Shown here piece by piece: positions 1 to 7,851 of a stretch of 64,000 bases of DNA. The translations under genes were made by a program, and so were the position numbers. Origin of the DNA: CAYRNY01 sp964425755 (GTDB taxonomy: Bacteria > Chloroflexota > Anaerolineae > Aggregatilineales > Aggregatilineaceae); contig CAYRNY010000020.1 in the NCBI GenBank assembly GCA_964425755.1, positions 37,356-101,355 on the forward strand, written 5' to 3'. Below the pieces are notes generated by a model that was not told where the DNA came from, searched no databases, and saw only the letters and a program-made list of their open reading frames with translations. Positions within the stretch are counted from its first letter, which is position 1, and each line of letters begins with the position of its first letter.

Positions 1-713
1 CGCCCGGCCTGTGCCGCCAGCAGGAAAAACGTGTTGCCGCCCACGTCCAGCATGCCCGCCAGCGCGATCACGGGCAGCGCGCGGCTGGTGAGCGGGCGCG
101 TGCGCCTGACGCCCAACAGGAAGCCGAGCATCACGAGCAATGAGGCCGTGCGCGCCGCCGCCAGCGGCCAGAAGACCGCGTTCTGGCTCACGCGATCCAG
201 CAGGATGAAAAACACGCCGAAGCCCAGCCCTGCCACGAACGCCAGCTCCAGCCCTTTACGCGTGTTCTCGGCGGGGTCCGCGCCGTTAGCGGGGCGCGCG
301 ATCAGCCAGACCGCCAGCAGACCGACCGCGAATCCGGCGAGCGTCAGTTCGCCCGGCAGCCCTTCGGTGAGCCCGGCGAAGGCGACCGGCAGCGCCGCCG
401 CCAGCACTGCCGCGACCGGCGCGTTAAGCCCCATGCGGCCCACCGCCAGGGCGCGGTATTGCGCAGTCAGGCCGAGCGAGCCGCACAGCCCGGCTGCGCT
501 CGCCCAGGCGACGTCGGCCCCGCTGGGCAGCGGTTCGGCGCGCACGAGCGCCGTACCGACCAGCAGCACCAGCCCGACCCCGTAGGATATCGTCATCACG
601 AACACGATCGGCGCACGTTTGGCGGCCAGCCCGCCGCTGAAATCGCTCGTGCCCCACGCAAGCGACGCGGCGAGGCCGAATCCGACCGCCGCCAGGCCAG
701 AACCGGTTAGCAT
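1..713 (-). CDS. EamA/DMT-family permease (3' end outside window)
   Basis: I translated the minus strand by hand from the ATG at 713-711; about 237 residues are visible and no stop occurs before the window edge. The protein is almost entirely hydrophobic, with about seven membrane segments in the visible part. It opens with the SLAWGTSDFSGG-type stretch typical of the drug/metabolite transporter (EamA) superfamily, whose members usually have ten segments in two EamA repeats. The substrate cannot be predicted. It starts 5 bp after the stop of the glycosyltransferase-TlpA gene, so it is the last visible gene of a minus-strand operon. The family call is firm; specificity is unknown. Confidence 0.8.
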   Translation of the reverse strand, partial: MLTGSGLAAVGFGLAASLAWGTSDFSGGLAAKRAPIVFVMTISYGVGLVLLVGTALVRAEPLPSGADVAWASAAGLCGSLGLTAQYRALAVGRMGLNAPVAAVLAAALPVAFAGLTEGLPGELTLAGFAVGLLAVWLIARPANGADPAENTRKGLELAFVAGLGFGVFFILLDRVSQNAVFWPLAAARTASLLVMLGFLLGVRRTRPLTSRALPVIALAGMLDVGGNTFFLLAAQAG

Positions 714-718
714 GGCTG

Positions 719-2074
719 TTATTCCCCTAGTGCGGAGAGGTAATCCTCGATGTCATGGTCGTGCAGTTCGCCAACGTGCCGGAAGCGCACGATCCCCGAC
801 CGGTCAATGATATAGGTGATCGGGATTTGCGCAACCTCGAAATGGCTGTACAGCGCCGCGTCCGTCGACAGGGCGACGGGGAAGGTGATGTCATGCCGCG
901 CGACGAACGCTTCGATCAGTTGCTGCGTTTGCCCTTCCAGCGGGTTGGTCACGCCGATCACGCGCACGGGCGGATCGGCGGTCGCGTGCGTGGCGTGGAC
1001 CTGTTGCAGTAATGGCATCTCTGCCTCGCAGGGGGCGCACCACGTCGCCCAGAAATTGAGCAACACGATCGCGCCTTGCAGCTCGTCCAGGTGCAGCGTT
1101 TTCCCGTCGAGTGTGGTCAGCGTGAAGTCGGGCAGCGGCGCGTCCATCACGCCTTCGGGCGGCGGCGGGATCGTCGGGGCCGGGGTGGTGGGCAGCGGCG
1201 TCGGCGGGATGAACGTCACCGGCGCGGGCGTGGGGTACTGCGCGGCGAATTCCGATTGTGTGTCGTTGTCGTCGCTGCCGGTCGCCAGCAGCAGCGCCGC
1301 GCCGAACACGCAAAGCGCGATCATCAACACCAGCACCAGCAGCGGCAGCCATGCGGCCAGCCGGCGGCGTTTGCGTTCTCCGGCGGGCAGGCCGCGTGCC
1401 ATCGCGCGGCGTGTCTGCCACACCACGCGGAAGAAGTGCACGGTCTGCGCCAGCGGGTCGATGTGGCTGGTCTCGTCACCGTAGATCGTGCGGATCGGGA
1501 TGCCGACCAGCCGGTAGCCCCGCTTGATGCAGGTGACGATCATCTCGACCTCGAACTCGAAGCCGTGCTCGGCGCTGTCGAGCGTGGCTTCCATCATGCG
1601 GCGGCTGAGCAGGCGATAGCCCGACTGGTTGTCGCGCACGTGCTGCCCGACCGCCCACGAAAACAGCCAGCGCCCGATCGTGTTCGACAGGTTGCGCGGG
1701 AACGGCATCTGCCGGAACGCGCGCTCGCCGATCACCAGGTCGCTCCCCAGATCGCCGTGCGCGTGCAGAAAGGCCGGGATCTCGTCCGGATCGTGCTGCC
1801 CGTCGGCGTCCAGCGTGATCACGGCGTCGAAGCCGTGTTCCAGCGCGTAACGGAACCCGGCCCGCAGCGCCACTCCCTTGCCCTGGTTGGGCGTCTGGTG
1901 CAGGACCGTCGCCCCGGCGGATTCGGCGTGCGTGGCGGTGTCGTCGGTCGAGCCGTCGTCCACGACCAGCACGGGCACATAAGCGCGCGCGCCGCGCACC
2001 ACGCCAGCGACACGCGCGCCCTCGTTATAAGCCGGGATCAGCGCCAGCACGTGCAGCGATGAGGGCTGCGTCAT
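719..2074 (-). CDS. GT2 (DPM1-like) glycosyltransferase fused to TlpA-like thioredoxin domain
   Basis: The protein has 451 residues. Residues 7-225 form a family-2 glycosyltransferase of the dolichyl/polyprenyl-phosphate mannose synthase type: AYNE near 15, VDDGSTD at 38-44, DADGQ at 89-93. A basic stretch (RKRRR, about 234) precedes one membrane segment at 241-265, then a Pro/Thr-rich linker at about 278-308. Residues 312-451 are a TlpA/ResA-like thioredoxin domain with WCAPC at 345-349 and the cis-Pro IPIT at 417-420. By the positive-inside rule the sugar-transfer domain lies in the cytoplasm and the redox domain outside. It begins 2 bp after the PII-like gene. Each domain is confidently recognised; the fusion is unusual and its joint function unknown. 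Confidence 0.85.
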   Translation of the reverse strand: MTQPSSLHVLALIPAYNEGARVAGVVRGARAYVPVLVVDDGSTDDTATHAESAGATVLHQTPNQGKGVALRAGFRYALEHGFDAVITLDADGQHDPDEIPAFLHAHGDLGSDLVIGERAFRQMPFPRNLSNTIGRWLFSWAVGQHVRDNQSGYRLLSRRMMEATLDSAEHGFEFEVEMIVTCIKRGYRLVGIPIRTIYGDETSHIDPLAQTVHFFRVVWQTRRAMARGLPAGERKRRRLAAWLPLLVLVLMIALCVFGAALLLATGSDDNDTQSEFAAQYPTPAPVTFIPPTPLPTTPAPTIPPPPEGVMDAPLPDFTLTTLDGKTLHLDELQGAIVLLNFWATWCAPCEAEMPLLQQVHATHATADPPVRVIGVTNPLEGQTQQLIEAFVARHDITFPVALSTDAALYSHFEVAQIPITYIIDRSGIVRFRHVGELHDHDIEDYLSALGE

Positions 2075-2076
2075 CG

Positions 2077-2463
2077 TTACTCACTGCCGGATGAACCGGC
2101 CTCCTCCTCGTTCTGTGTCCTGCGCATGCCGATCACGCGGTCAACGGGCAGCACGAACGCGACGCCCGTGTTGGGCTGGTTCAGATCGCCGCCCAGCACG
2201 TCGCAGGCCGCGTCGATCATATGATCGACCTGCTCGTCGCGCACGACCGTAAAGATGATCTGGTTCGTCTCTTCGATCTGGCGCAGTAAGCTGCTCATGG
2301 AAACGAAGAGGTTGATTTCCAATGACCGGCTCTGCTCTTGCAGGCGGCGCAGCCCGTGACTTTCGATTAACGTCACGCCGGGCGCGCCCGCCGCTTCCCA
2401 CGCCTCGGCAACAGCCATGCCGCGCTCGATGTGGGTGGTGACCAGAAAAATCATTTTGTGCAT
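2077..2463 (-). CDS. PII-like (GlnB-superfamily) protein
   Basis: The protein has 128 residues with a ferredoxin-like PII layout. An N-terminal strand (KMIFLVT) is followed by a helix and an ESHGL-type strand. The C-terminal half (IIFTVVRDEQVDHMIDAACDVLG, then GVAFVLPVDRVIGMR) resembles the second repeat of PII proteins. The tyrosine-bearing T-loop of GlnB is not evident, so it is a PII-like protein and not a canonical nitrogen sensor. It lies about 50 bp after the antiporter gene and 2 bp before the next gene. Stand-alone PII-like proteins often regulate the transporter encoded beside them, so control of the antiporter is a reasonable inference. Confidence 0.65.
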   Translation of the reverse strand: MHKMIFLVTTHIERGMAVAEAWEAAGAPGVTLIESHGLRRLQEQSRSLEINLFVSMSSLLRQIEETNQIIFTVVRDEQVDHMIDAACDVLGGDLNQPNTGVAFVLPVDRVIGMRRTQNEEEAGSSGSE

Positions 2464-2513
2464 TGTACGCTCCTCAGTGAGAACATCCTCGGTTGCAAAT
2501 GGCCGCGTTGGGC

Positions 2514-3785
2514 CTAATCGGAGCCACCAGTTTCTTGTGCTGCGGGTTGTTGCTGTGCCACACTACGCAGGTCTTCCGGCTGCTTGTCTTTGAAAACCAA
2601 CCGCACCAGCGGCGGCGTCATCACCGTCGTCACGATGATCACCAGGAACACCGGCTGGAATAGTTCCTCATTCAGCAGGCCGTTTGTCAGCCCGATCGCC
2701 CCGATGATCAGGCCGACTTCACCGCGCGAGATCATGCACACGCCCAGGCGGAATGATTCACCGGGGTTGAAGCCGCCCAGCCGCGCGCCGAGGCCGCTGC
2801 CGGCGATCTTCGAAACGGCGGCCACCACGATTAAGACCAACGCCAGCGGGATCAGGTCCGCGCTGATGTCCTTCAGGTCGGTGTGCAGCCCGACGTTGAC
2901 GAAGAAGATCGGCACCAGGAACGAATACGAGATGTGATGTACCGTTTCCTCGATCTCGCGTTTGGCGCGTTCGTTGGTCTGGCTCAAACCCACGCCGGCG
3001 ATGAACGCCCCCGTGATCGCGGCGATGCCACCCAACACGTCCGCCGACCACCCGAATACCAGTGCCGCGATCAGTGCGAAGGATGCAGTTCCGCTGGCGA
3101 TATGCTGGTTGTGCGAAATCCAGTTGAACAGGCGCGGCAGGACGAACCACGCGAGCGCCAACGTGCCGGACAGGTACAGCACCATGCGCACGAAGATCCA
3201 CGTCAGTTCCACGACGCTGGCGCTGGTTTCCTGGCCTAGCGTCGCGATCACGACCGACAGCAGCAGGATCGCCAGGATATCGTCCACGACGGCGGTGGCG
3301 AGCAGCCCCAACCCCTCTTTGGTGCGCAGGATGCCAAGTTCGAGCAGCGTCTGCGCCGAAATGCTGACCGATGTTGCTGCCAGCACCACGCCGGTGTAGA
3401 TCGCGAAGTCGGCGTCATAGCCGAAGCCGAACATCACCGGCACGGTCATCGCGACGGGCAGCAACGCGCCAAGCACGCCGCCCCACAGCGCGACCTTGCC
3501 CACGGAGAACAGCTCGCGCAGGTGCACCTCCAGCCCGACGGTGAACATCAAGAACAGCACGCCAAGTTCGGCAAGCTCTTCCAGCGTTGTGTCCAACAGC
3601 CCGGGATCGTCGAAGGTGGCCCAGTGCAGCATGTCAAGCAGCGTCGGGCCGAGCACGACCCCTGCCAGCAGTTGGCCGAATACGCGCGGCTGGCCTAGCG
3701 CTCGCGCCGCCGACCCCATCAATTGCGCCGCGCCGATGATTAATCCCAGCACCAGAAATATCTGAGCGACAACATTGCTTTCCAC
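2514..3785 (-). CDS. Kef-type cation:proton antiporter (CPA2 family)
   Basis: This integral membrane exchanger of the monovalent cation:proton antiporter-2 family should swap Na+ or K+ for H+. I chose a GTG start at 3785-3783 because AGGAGG lies 5 nt upstream; the frame is open to 3848 but has no good site there. The resulting 423 residues hold about 12 hydrophobic segments, including VLFLMFTVGLEVHLRELF and the VLAATSVSISAQTL and ATAVVDDILAILLL motifs of the Kef/NapA core, where the Asp pair binds the ion. There is no C-terminal RCK/TrkA-N domain, which many relatives use for control. The PII-like gene comes next in the operon. Confidence 0.88.
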   Translation of the reverse strand: MESNVVAQIFLVLGLIIGAAQLMGSAARALGQPRVFGQLLAGVVLGPTLLDMLHWATFDDPGLLDTTLEELAELGVLFLMFTVGLEVHLRELFSVGKVALWGGVLGALLPVAMTVPVMFGFGYDADFAIYTGVVLAATSVSISAQTLLELGILRTKEGLGLLATAVVDDILAILLLSVVIATLGQETSASVVELTWIFVRMVLYLSGTLALAWFVLPRLFNWISHNQHIASGTASFALIAALVFGWSADVLGGIAAITGAFIAGVGLSQTNERAKREIEETVHHISYSFLVPIFFVNVGLHTDLKDISADLIPLALVLIVVAAVSKIAGSGLGARLGGFNPGESFRLGVCMISRGEVGLIIGAIGLTNGLLNEELFQPVFLVIIVTTVMTPPLVRLVFKDKQPEDLRSVAQQQPAAQETGGSD

Positions 3786-3976
3786 GTGCACCTCCTGTGT
3801 GTGTGTAGTCGCGTCCGGTTGCCCACGTGCTTTGCCCGCCCGGCGCATTTACCCCTTGATCATAGGGATTACCTGGCCCGGATGCCTAATTCTGGCCGCG
3901 CGTCCAATGGAGAAGGCAATTCAAATACGTATGCTGTATTGACGCCCACGCCTGAACGATGATACACTTGAACGGG

Positions 3977-3990
3977 CATTCAATTGAATG
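3977..3990. promoter_or_regulatory. 14-bp palindrome, likely ArsR operator
   Basis: CATTCAATTGAATG is a perfect palindrome 44 bp upstream of the chosen ArsR start. It follows a TTGACG-like -35 (about 3938) and a GATACA-like -10. ArsR/SmtB repressors bind AT-rich inverted repeats of this kind over their own promoters, so it is probably the autoregulatory site for the ArsR-CDF operon. Confidence 0.55.
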
Positions 3991-4034
3991 TATGCTCAAT
4001 ATTATCACTCAAGCACAGGGCAAATCCACAACGC

Positions 4035-4352
4035 ATGGCTATTTTACATGATTACGACAACGAGACCATTAACCAGTTGACCGCGTTGTTCGCCGCCGTC
4101 GCGGACGCGACCCGGTTGCAGATCGTGCTGCTGGTGCGTGACCGCGAACGGCGCAGTGGCGAGATCGCCGCGCTGCTGGGCATGACGCCTTCCGCCGTCT
4201 CGCACCAGTTGCGCTGGCTGCGCGAGCGGCGGATCGTTGCCGGGCGCAAACAGGGGCGCGAAACGTACTACCGGCTGGCGGATGCCTGCATTGGCACGCT
4301 GGTGACGATCGCGCTGCAGCACGTGCGAGAGACCCCCTACAAGGAGAAATGA
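4035..4352 (+). CDS. ArsR/SmtB-family metal-sensing repressor
   Basis: This winged-helix repressor has 105 residues. The DNA-reading helix is in residues 42-68 (EIAALLGMTPSAVSHQLRWL). The cysteine-rich alpha-3 metal site of ArsR/CadC is missing. The C-terminal helix carries D83-x-C85-x(10)-H96-x(2)-E99, which matches the spacing of the alpha-5 zinc site of SmtB (D-x-H-x10-H-x2-E) with Cys in place of one His. A zinc-type (possibly cadmium or cobalt) signal is therefore likely. The frame is open back to a TTG at 3984, but that codon lies inside the palindromic operator, so I prefer the ATG at 4035. It overlaps the exporter gene by 4 bp (ATGA). Confidence 0.85.
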   Translation: MAILHDYDNETINQLTALFAAVADATRLQIVLLVRDRERRSGEIAALLGMTPSAVSHQLRWLRERRIVAGRKQGRETYYRLADACIGTLVTIALQHVRETPYKEK

Positions 4353-5251
4353 CCGTCGTGGGACACGATCACCATCACCACCACCACGCCGCTGAAGGCT
4401 CGGACAGCCGCGCGCTGTTAGTCGCGTTTGCGCTCAATGCCAGCTTTACCGTGCTGGAGATCATCGGCGGGCTGGCGATCAACAGCGTTGCCGTGCTCTC
4501 CGATGCACTGCACGATCTGGGCGATAGCTTCTCGCTGGGGCTGGCGTGGTTTCTCAGCCGCTACGCTGAACGCGACAGCGACGCGCGCTATTCCTATGGC
4601 TACCGGCGCTTTTCACTGCTCGGTGCCCTGATCAACACGATCGTGCTGATCGTCGGCGGGATGCTCGTGCTGCGCGAAGCGATCCCGCGCCTGGTGCACC
4701 CCGAAGCGTTCGACGCGCGCGGCATGATCGTCTTCGCGCTGCTCGGCATCGCAGTGAACGGGTTCGCGGCCTGGCGGCTGCGTGCCCAGAAATCCGCCAA
4801 CGCGCAGGTGGTCGGCTGGCACCTGCTGGAAGATGTCCTCGGCTGGGCGGCGGTGCTGCTCGTCGGGATCGTGTCGCTGTTCGCGGACCTGCCGGTGCTT
4901 GACCCGCTGCTGTCGATCGGGATCACGCTCTACGTGCTGTATAACGTGGTGGGCAAGCTGGAGAGCACCGTGAAACTGTTCCTGCAAGCGGTGCCGGAAA
5001 CCATCGACCTGAACGACATCGAGCGGCGTCTGCGCCACGTGAGCGGTGTCAGCAGCGTGCATCACATGCACCTGTGGTCACTGGATGGCGAGCACCACGT
5101 CTTCTCGACGCACTTGGTCGTGCCGGAAGAGACCACCAAAGACGCCGCGCTGTGCATCAAGAGCGACTGCCGCGACGCGATCCGCGATCTCGACCTGGCG
5201 CACGTCACGATTGAGATCGAATACGGGGCCAGTGATTGCTCGATGGATTGA
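4349..5251 (+). CDS. Cation diffusion facilitator (zinc/cadmium exporter)
   Basis: The protein has 300 residues. It begins with a His-rich cytoplasmic tail (HDHHHHHH), followed by six membrane segments and a C-terminal ferredoxin-like domain. The transport site is visible as H55-x3-D59 in segment 2 (SDALHDLGDS) and H158-x3-D162 in segment 5 (HLLEDVLGW), the 2-His/2-Asp arrangement of Zn/Cd-selective members such as ZitB and CzcD. It should export Zn2+ using the proton gradient. The translationally coupled ArsR gene upstream fits metal-induced expression. Length is normal for the family. Confidence 0.9.
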   Translation: MTVVGHDHHHHHHAAEGSDSRALLVAFALNASFTVLEIIGGLAINSVAVLSDALHDLGDSFSLGLAWFLSRYAERDSDARYSYGYRRFSLLGALINTIVLIVGGMLVLREAIPRLVHPEAFDARGMIVFALLGIAVNGFAAWRLRAQKSANAQVVGWHLLEDVLGWAAVLLVGIVSLFADLPVLDPLLSIGITLYVLYNVVGKLESTVKLFLQAVPETIDLNDIERRLRHVSGVSSVHHMHLWSLDGEHHVFSTHLVVPEETTKDAALCIKSDCRDAIRDLDLAHVTIEIEYGASDCSMD

Positions 5252-5303
5252 GACGCGGACGTCATGCGCCGGGCGCTGGAAGTCGCCCGGCTGTGCACCT
5301 GTC

Positions 5304-5320
5304 GGGCCGCGAACCGGCCC
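5304..5320. terminator. Hairpin between convergent genes
   Basis: GGGCCG-cgaac-CGGCCC is a 6-bp GC stem with a 5-nt loop, between the CDF gene (+) and the ammonia-lyase gene (-). It could terminate either; no clear T-run follows. Confidence 0.4.
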
Positions 5321-5380
5321 TTCAACGCTGGTTGTTTCCTGCCCGGCACACTTACGCGACAGTCCAGCCAACAACCCCGG

Positions 5381-6640
5381 TCAGTTGTATTCCTTGTAGG
5401 CGGCGGGAACCTGTTCCACGCCGTCCCACACTACCCGGCGGAAGTGGTTCGGGTCGGTGTTGCCTTCCGAGTTGATCAGCAGGACGTGCGAATGCGGGTC
5501 AAGCTGCAAATACTCGCGCAGCGGCTCTAGTTCGGGCCGTTCCATGATGAACATCAACGCGCCGAGGGTGACCGCGCCGGATTCGCCGGACACGATGAAC
5601 GGGTCCCCGTGCAGCGGCACGCCATAGACGCGCATACCTTTCGCCGCGACGTATTCCGGGCAGGCGAGAAACGCGTCGGCGCAGTCCTGCAGGATGTTCC
5701 ACGCCAGCGGGCTCGGATCGCCGCACGCCAGCCCCGCCATCATCGTATCCAGATCGCCGGGGAAGCTGTGCGGCTTGCCGTCCCCCGCCTGCGCAGACGC
5801 GTACAGGCACGCGGCGGTCTGCGGCTCCACGACCACCGACACCGGCCTTTCCGGGCCGAACAACTGCGCGTAGAACCCGATCGTCGCGGCGGCCAGCGCG
5901 CCGACGCCCGCCTGCACGAAGATATGCGTCGGCTTGACGATGCCTTGCGCGGCGAGTTGTTCCTGTGCCTCTGAGAGCAGGGTGGTGTAGCCCTGCATCA
6001 CCCAGCGCGGGACGTCTTCGTAGCCTTCCCATGACGTATCGGAGATCACCTGCCAGCCGTTACGCGCGGCGTCCGCGTTGACCTGTCGCACCGCGTCATC
6101 GTAGGTGCCCTTCACCACGCGGACCTCGGCCCCGTTGCTCTCGATCGCCTTGATGCGCGCCGCGCTGGTGTGCTCGTGGACGTAGATCACCGCGCGGTAG
6201 CCCATTGCCTTAGCGGCCCACGCAACGCCGCGCCCGTGATTGCCATCCGTCGCGGCGGCGAAGGTGATGTCGCCCAGCTTCTCGCGCAGCTCGCCGGAAG
6301 TCAGCTCCGCGAACGGGATCTCGACGTTCTCCAGCCCTAACCGCGACTGCACGAAGCGGTACATCGCAAACGATCCGCCCAGCACCTTGAACGAGTTGAG
6401 CGTCAAGCGCACCGATTCATCCTTGACCCAGATACCGCCGATCCCCAGCATCGCCGCGAGGTTCGAGAGGCTCTTCAGCGGGCTGATGCGGTAGCCGGGA
6501 ATCTGGCGGTGAAAGCTGCGCGCCAGCCGCCCGATGCCGGGCGGCAATACGTGCGCCACCGCCGCGCTATCGGTGACCGTGCGCGCGCGCCGGTTTTCGA
6601 TCCACTTGACCGGGAAATCGTCACTTAATGTGTAGGTCAT
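5381..6640 (-). CDS. dpaL: Diaminopropionate ammonia-lyase (PLP, fold II)
   Basis: The predicted reaction is 2,3-diaminopropionate to pyruvate plus two ammonia. The protein has 419 residues, slightly longer than E. coli YgeX (about 398). The PLP lysine is K85 in LTLNSFKVLGGSFA, and the cofactor-binding ATDGNHGRGVAWAAK segment follows at about residue 135. A Gly-rich phosphate-binding loop (QAGVGALAAATIGF) and a C-terminal LLINSEGNTDP stretch are also typical of this subgroup of threonine-dehydratase-like enzymes. It stands alone between convergent (CDF) and divergent (methyltransferase) neighbours, so a catabolic role is inferred only from the family. Confidence 0.88.
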   Translation of the reverse strand: MTYTLSDDFPVKWIENRRARTVTDSAAVAHVLPPGIGRLARSFHRQIPGYRISPLKSLSNLAAMLGIGGIWVKDESVRLTLNSFKVLGGSFAMYRFVQSRLGLENVEIPFAELTSGELREKLGDITFAAATDGNHGRGVAWAAKAMGYRAVIYVHEHTSAARIKAIESNGAEVRVVKGTYDDAVRQVNADAARNGWQVISDTSWEGYEDVPRWVMQGYTTLLSEAQEQLAAQGIVKPTHIFVQAGVGALAAATIGFYAQLFGPERPVSVVVEPQTAACLYASAQAGDGKPHSFPGDLDTMMAGLACGDPSPLAWNILQDCADAFLACPEYVAAKGMRVYGVPLHGDPFIVSGESGAVTLGALMFIMERPELEPLREYLQLDPHSHVLLINSEGNTDPNHFRRVVWDGVEQVPAAYKEYN

Positions 6641-7012
6641 GCCTGTATCACCTGTATATTGTGCGAAGTCTGTTCATATATGAAAAATGCCCACACCCGC
6701 CCCCGTGGGGCGTGCGCAGACATGGAGCCTAACATGTGATGGCGGCTATGATAGCGGATTCGCGGCGCTTTGGATAGCCCCGTTTGGTACCGGACGGGCG
6801 GATAGAAATCATCCCGCACCGGCTTTGACCTGGGCGTCACCTTCCGCTATACTTTTTCTGTGAAAGATTCAAAGTATATTGAACTATTTCATGGCAAGTA
6901 TGATACTATCCGGCTCTTTGTGGCGGATTTGCGCAGGGGCGTTTTCTTTCATTGAGATGTGTTATCGTATATATGTCTTATTCGCTAGTTTACGGCAAAC
7001 AGGAGAGGGATT
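6641..7012. other. Divergent intergenic region with AT-rich leader
   Basis: This 372-bp stretch separates the ammonia-lyase (-) and methyltransferase (+) genes. The part from about 6845 to 7010 is clearly more AT-rich than its surroundings and holds the methyltransferase promoter and a leader of about 150 nt, with an AGTATgATACT palindrome near 6897. Short open frames here (for example 6637-6840 minus) lack ribosome sites and I do not call them. Confidence 0.6.
6825..6853 (+). promoter_or_regulatory. Sigma70-type promoter for methyltransferase gene
   Basis: TTGACC at 6825-6830 and TATACT at 6848-6853 are separated by exactly 17 bp. Transcription from here would give a leader of about 150 nt before the ATG at 7013. 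Confidence 0.65.
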
Positions 7013-7777
7013 ATGCAGCGGCATATCATTCAATTTCCACCTGCAAATACCAAGAATCTGGACCAGGACGAAGCCTATTTCTACCTGAAAAATGATGGCA
7101 CGCGGGATAAGATCCGTTTTCATGACTACGACCGGATCTACAGCATTCCGGGGCTATATGAGCAGTTGTTTTACGACCGGCTAAAATGCAATTCGCCGAG
7201 AAAGGTCACAGCGGCGCTCAGCCACACGATCGATGTCAACAAGCAACATTTCTCCGCAATGAAGGTGCTTGACTTTGGCGCTGGAAACGGCATGATGGGC
7301 GAAGAGTTGAAGAAAATCGGCGTTGCCAGGCTCGTCGGTGTGGATATTCTCGAAGCGGCCAAAACCGCAGCGGAACGCGACAGGCCGGGGGTCTACGATG
7401 CGTATTACGTAAAAGACTTCACCAACCTGAACGCAAGCGACATCGACGAGATCAAAGCCTGGAACTTGAATGCGCTGACAACGGTCGCCGCGCTCGGGTT
7501 CGGCGACATTCCGCCGCAGGCGTTCGTTCAAGCGCTGAACGTGATCGACGAGCAGGGGTGGGTCGCGTTCAACATCAAGGAGACGTTCCTCTACAACTCG
7601 GACGAAACCGGCTTCTCCAGGTTGATCAGGGAGTTGATCTTCTCTGAGTACCTGAACATCAACCACCTGGAACGGTACCGGCACCGCCTGTCAATTGAGG
7701 GACACCCGCTGTACTATTTCTCCGTGATCTGTTGGAAAAACGCACATGTGCCGTTCGAGTTCCTGGAGCGTATATAA
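7013..7777 (+). CDS. Class I SAM-dependent methyltransferase
   Basis: The protein has 254 residues. SAM-binding motif I is clear at about 85-93 (VLDFGAGNG), followed by VGVDILEAA as the acidic strand-2 motif. The N-terminal 70 residues contain a YDRIYSIPGLYEQLFYDRLKC stretch that may cap the active site. The substrate is unknown; such proteins are common among small-molecule methylases. The start has a strong AGGAGAGGG site. Base composition of the gene and its leader is lower in GC than the neighbours, which may point to horizontal acquisition. It is monocistronic, with a hairpin downstream. Confidence 0.8.
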   Translation: MQRHIIQFPPANTKNLDQDEAYFYLKNDGTRDKIRFHDYDRIYSIPGLYEQLFYDRLKCNSPRKVTAALSHTIDVNKQHFSAMKVLDFGAGNGMMGEELKKIGVARLVGVDILEAAKTAAERDRPGVYDAYYVKDFTNLNASDIDEIKAWNLNALTTVAALGFGDIPPQAFVQALNVIDEQGWVAFNIKETFLYNSDETGFSRLIRELIFSEYLNINHLERYRHRLSIEGHPLYYFSVICWKNAHVPFEFLERI

Positions 7778-7801
7778 GCGGCCCCGGGCTGGGGCGCGTT
7801 A

Positions 7802-7827
7802 AGCGGGCCAGGATGCCCCGGCCCGCT
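7802..7827. terminator. Hairpin between convergent methyltransferase and ABC permease genes
   Basis: AGCGGGCC and GGCCCGCT form an 8-bp perfect stem around a 10-nt loop. It lies 24 bp past the methyltransferase stop and 24 bp before the end of the minus-strand ABC operon, so it can serve both. Confidence 0.6.
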
Positions 7828-7851
7828 GTTCGCGATAGGCAGGCCCTGGGA

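Noticed and set aside
6637..6840. A 67-codon minus-strand frame upstream of the ammonia-lyase gene
   Set aside because: There is no ribosome site, and it covers a promoter region.
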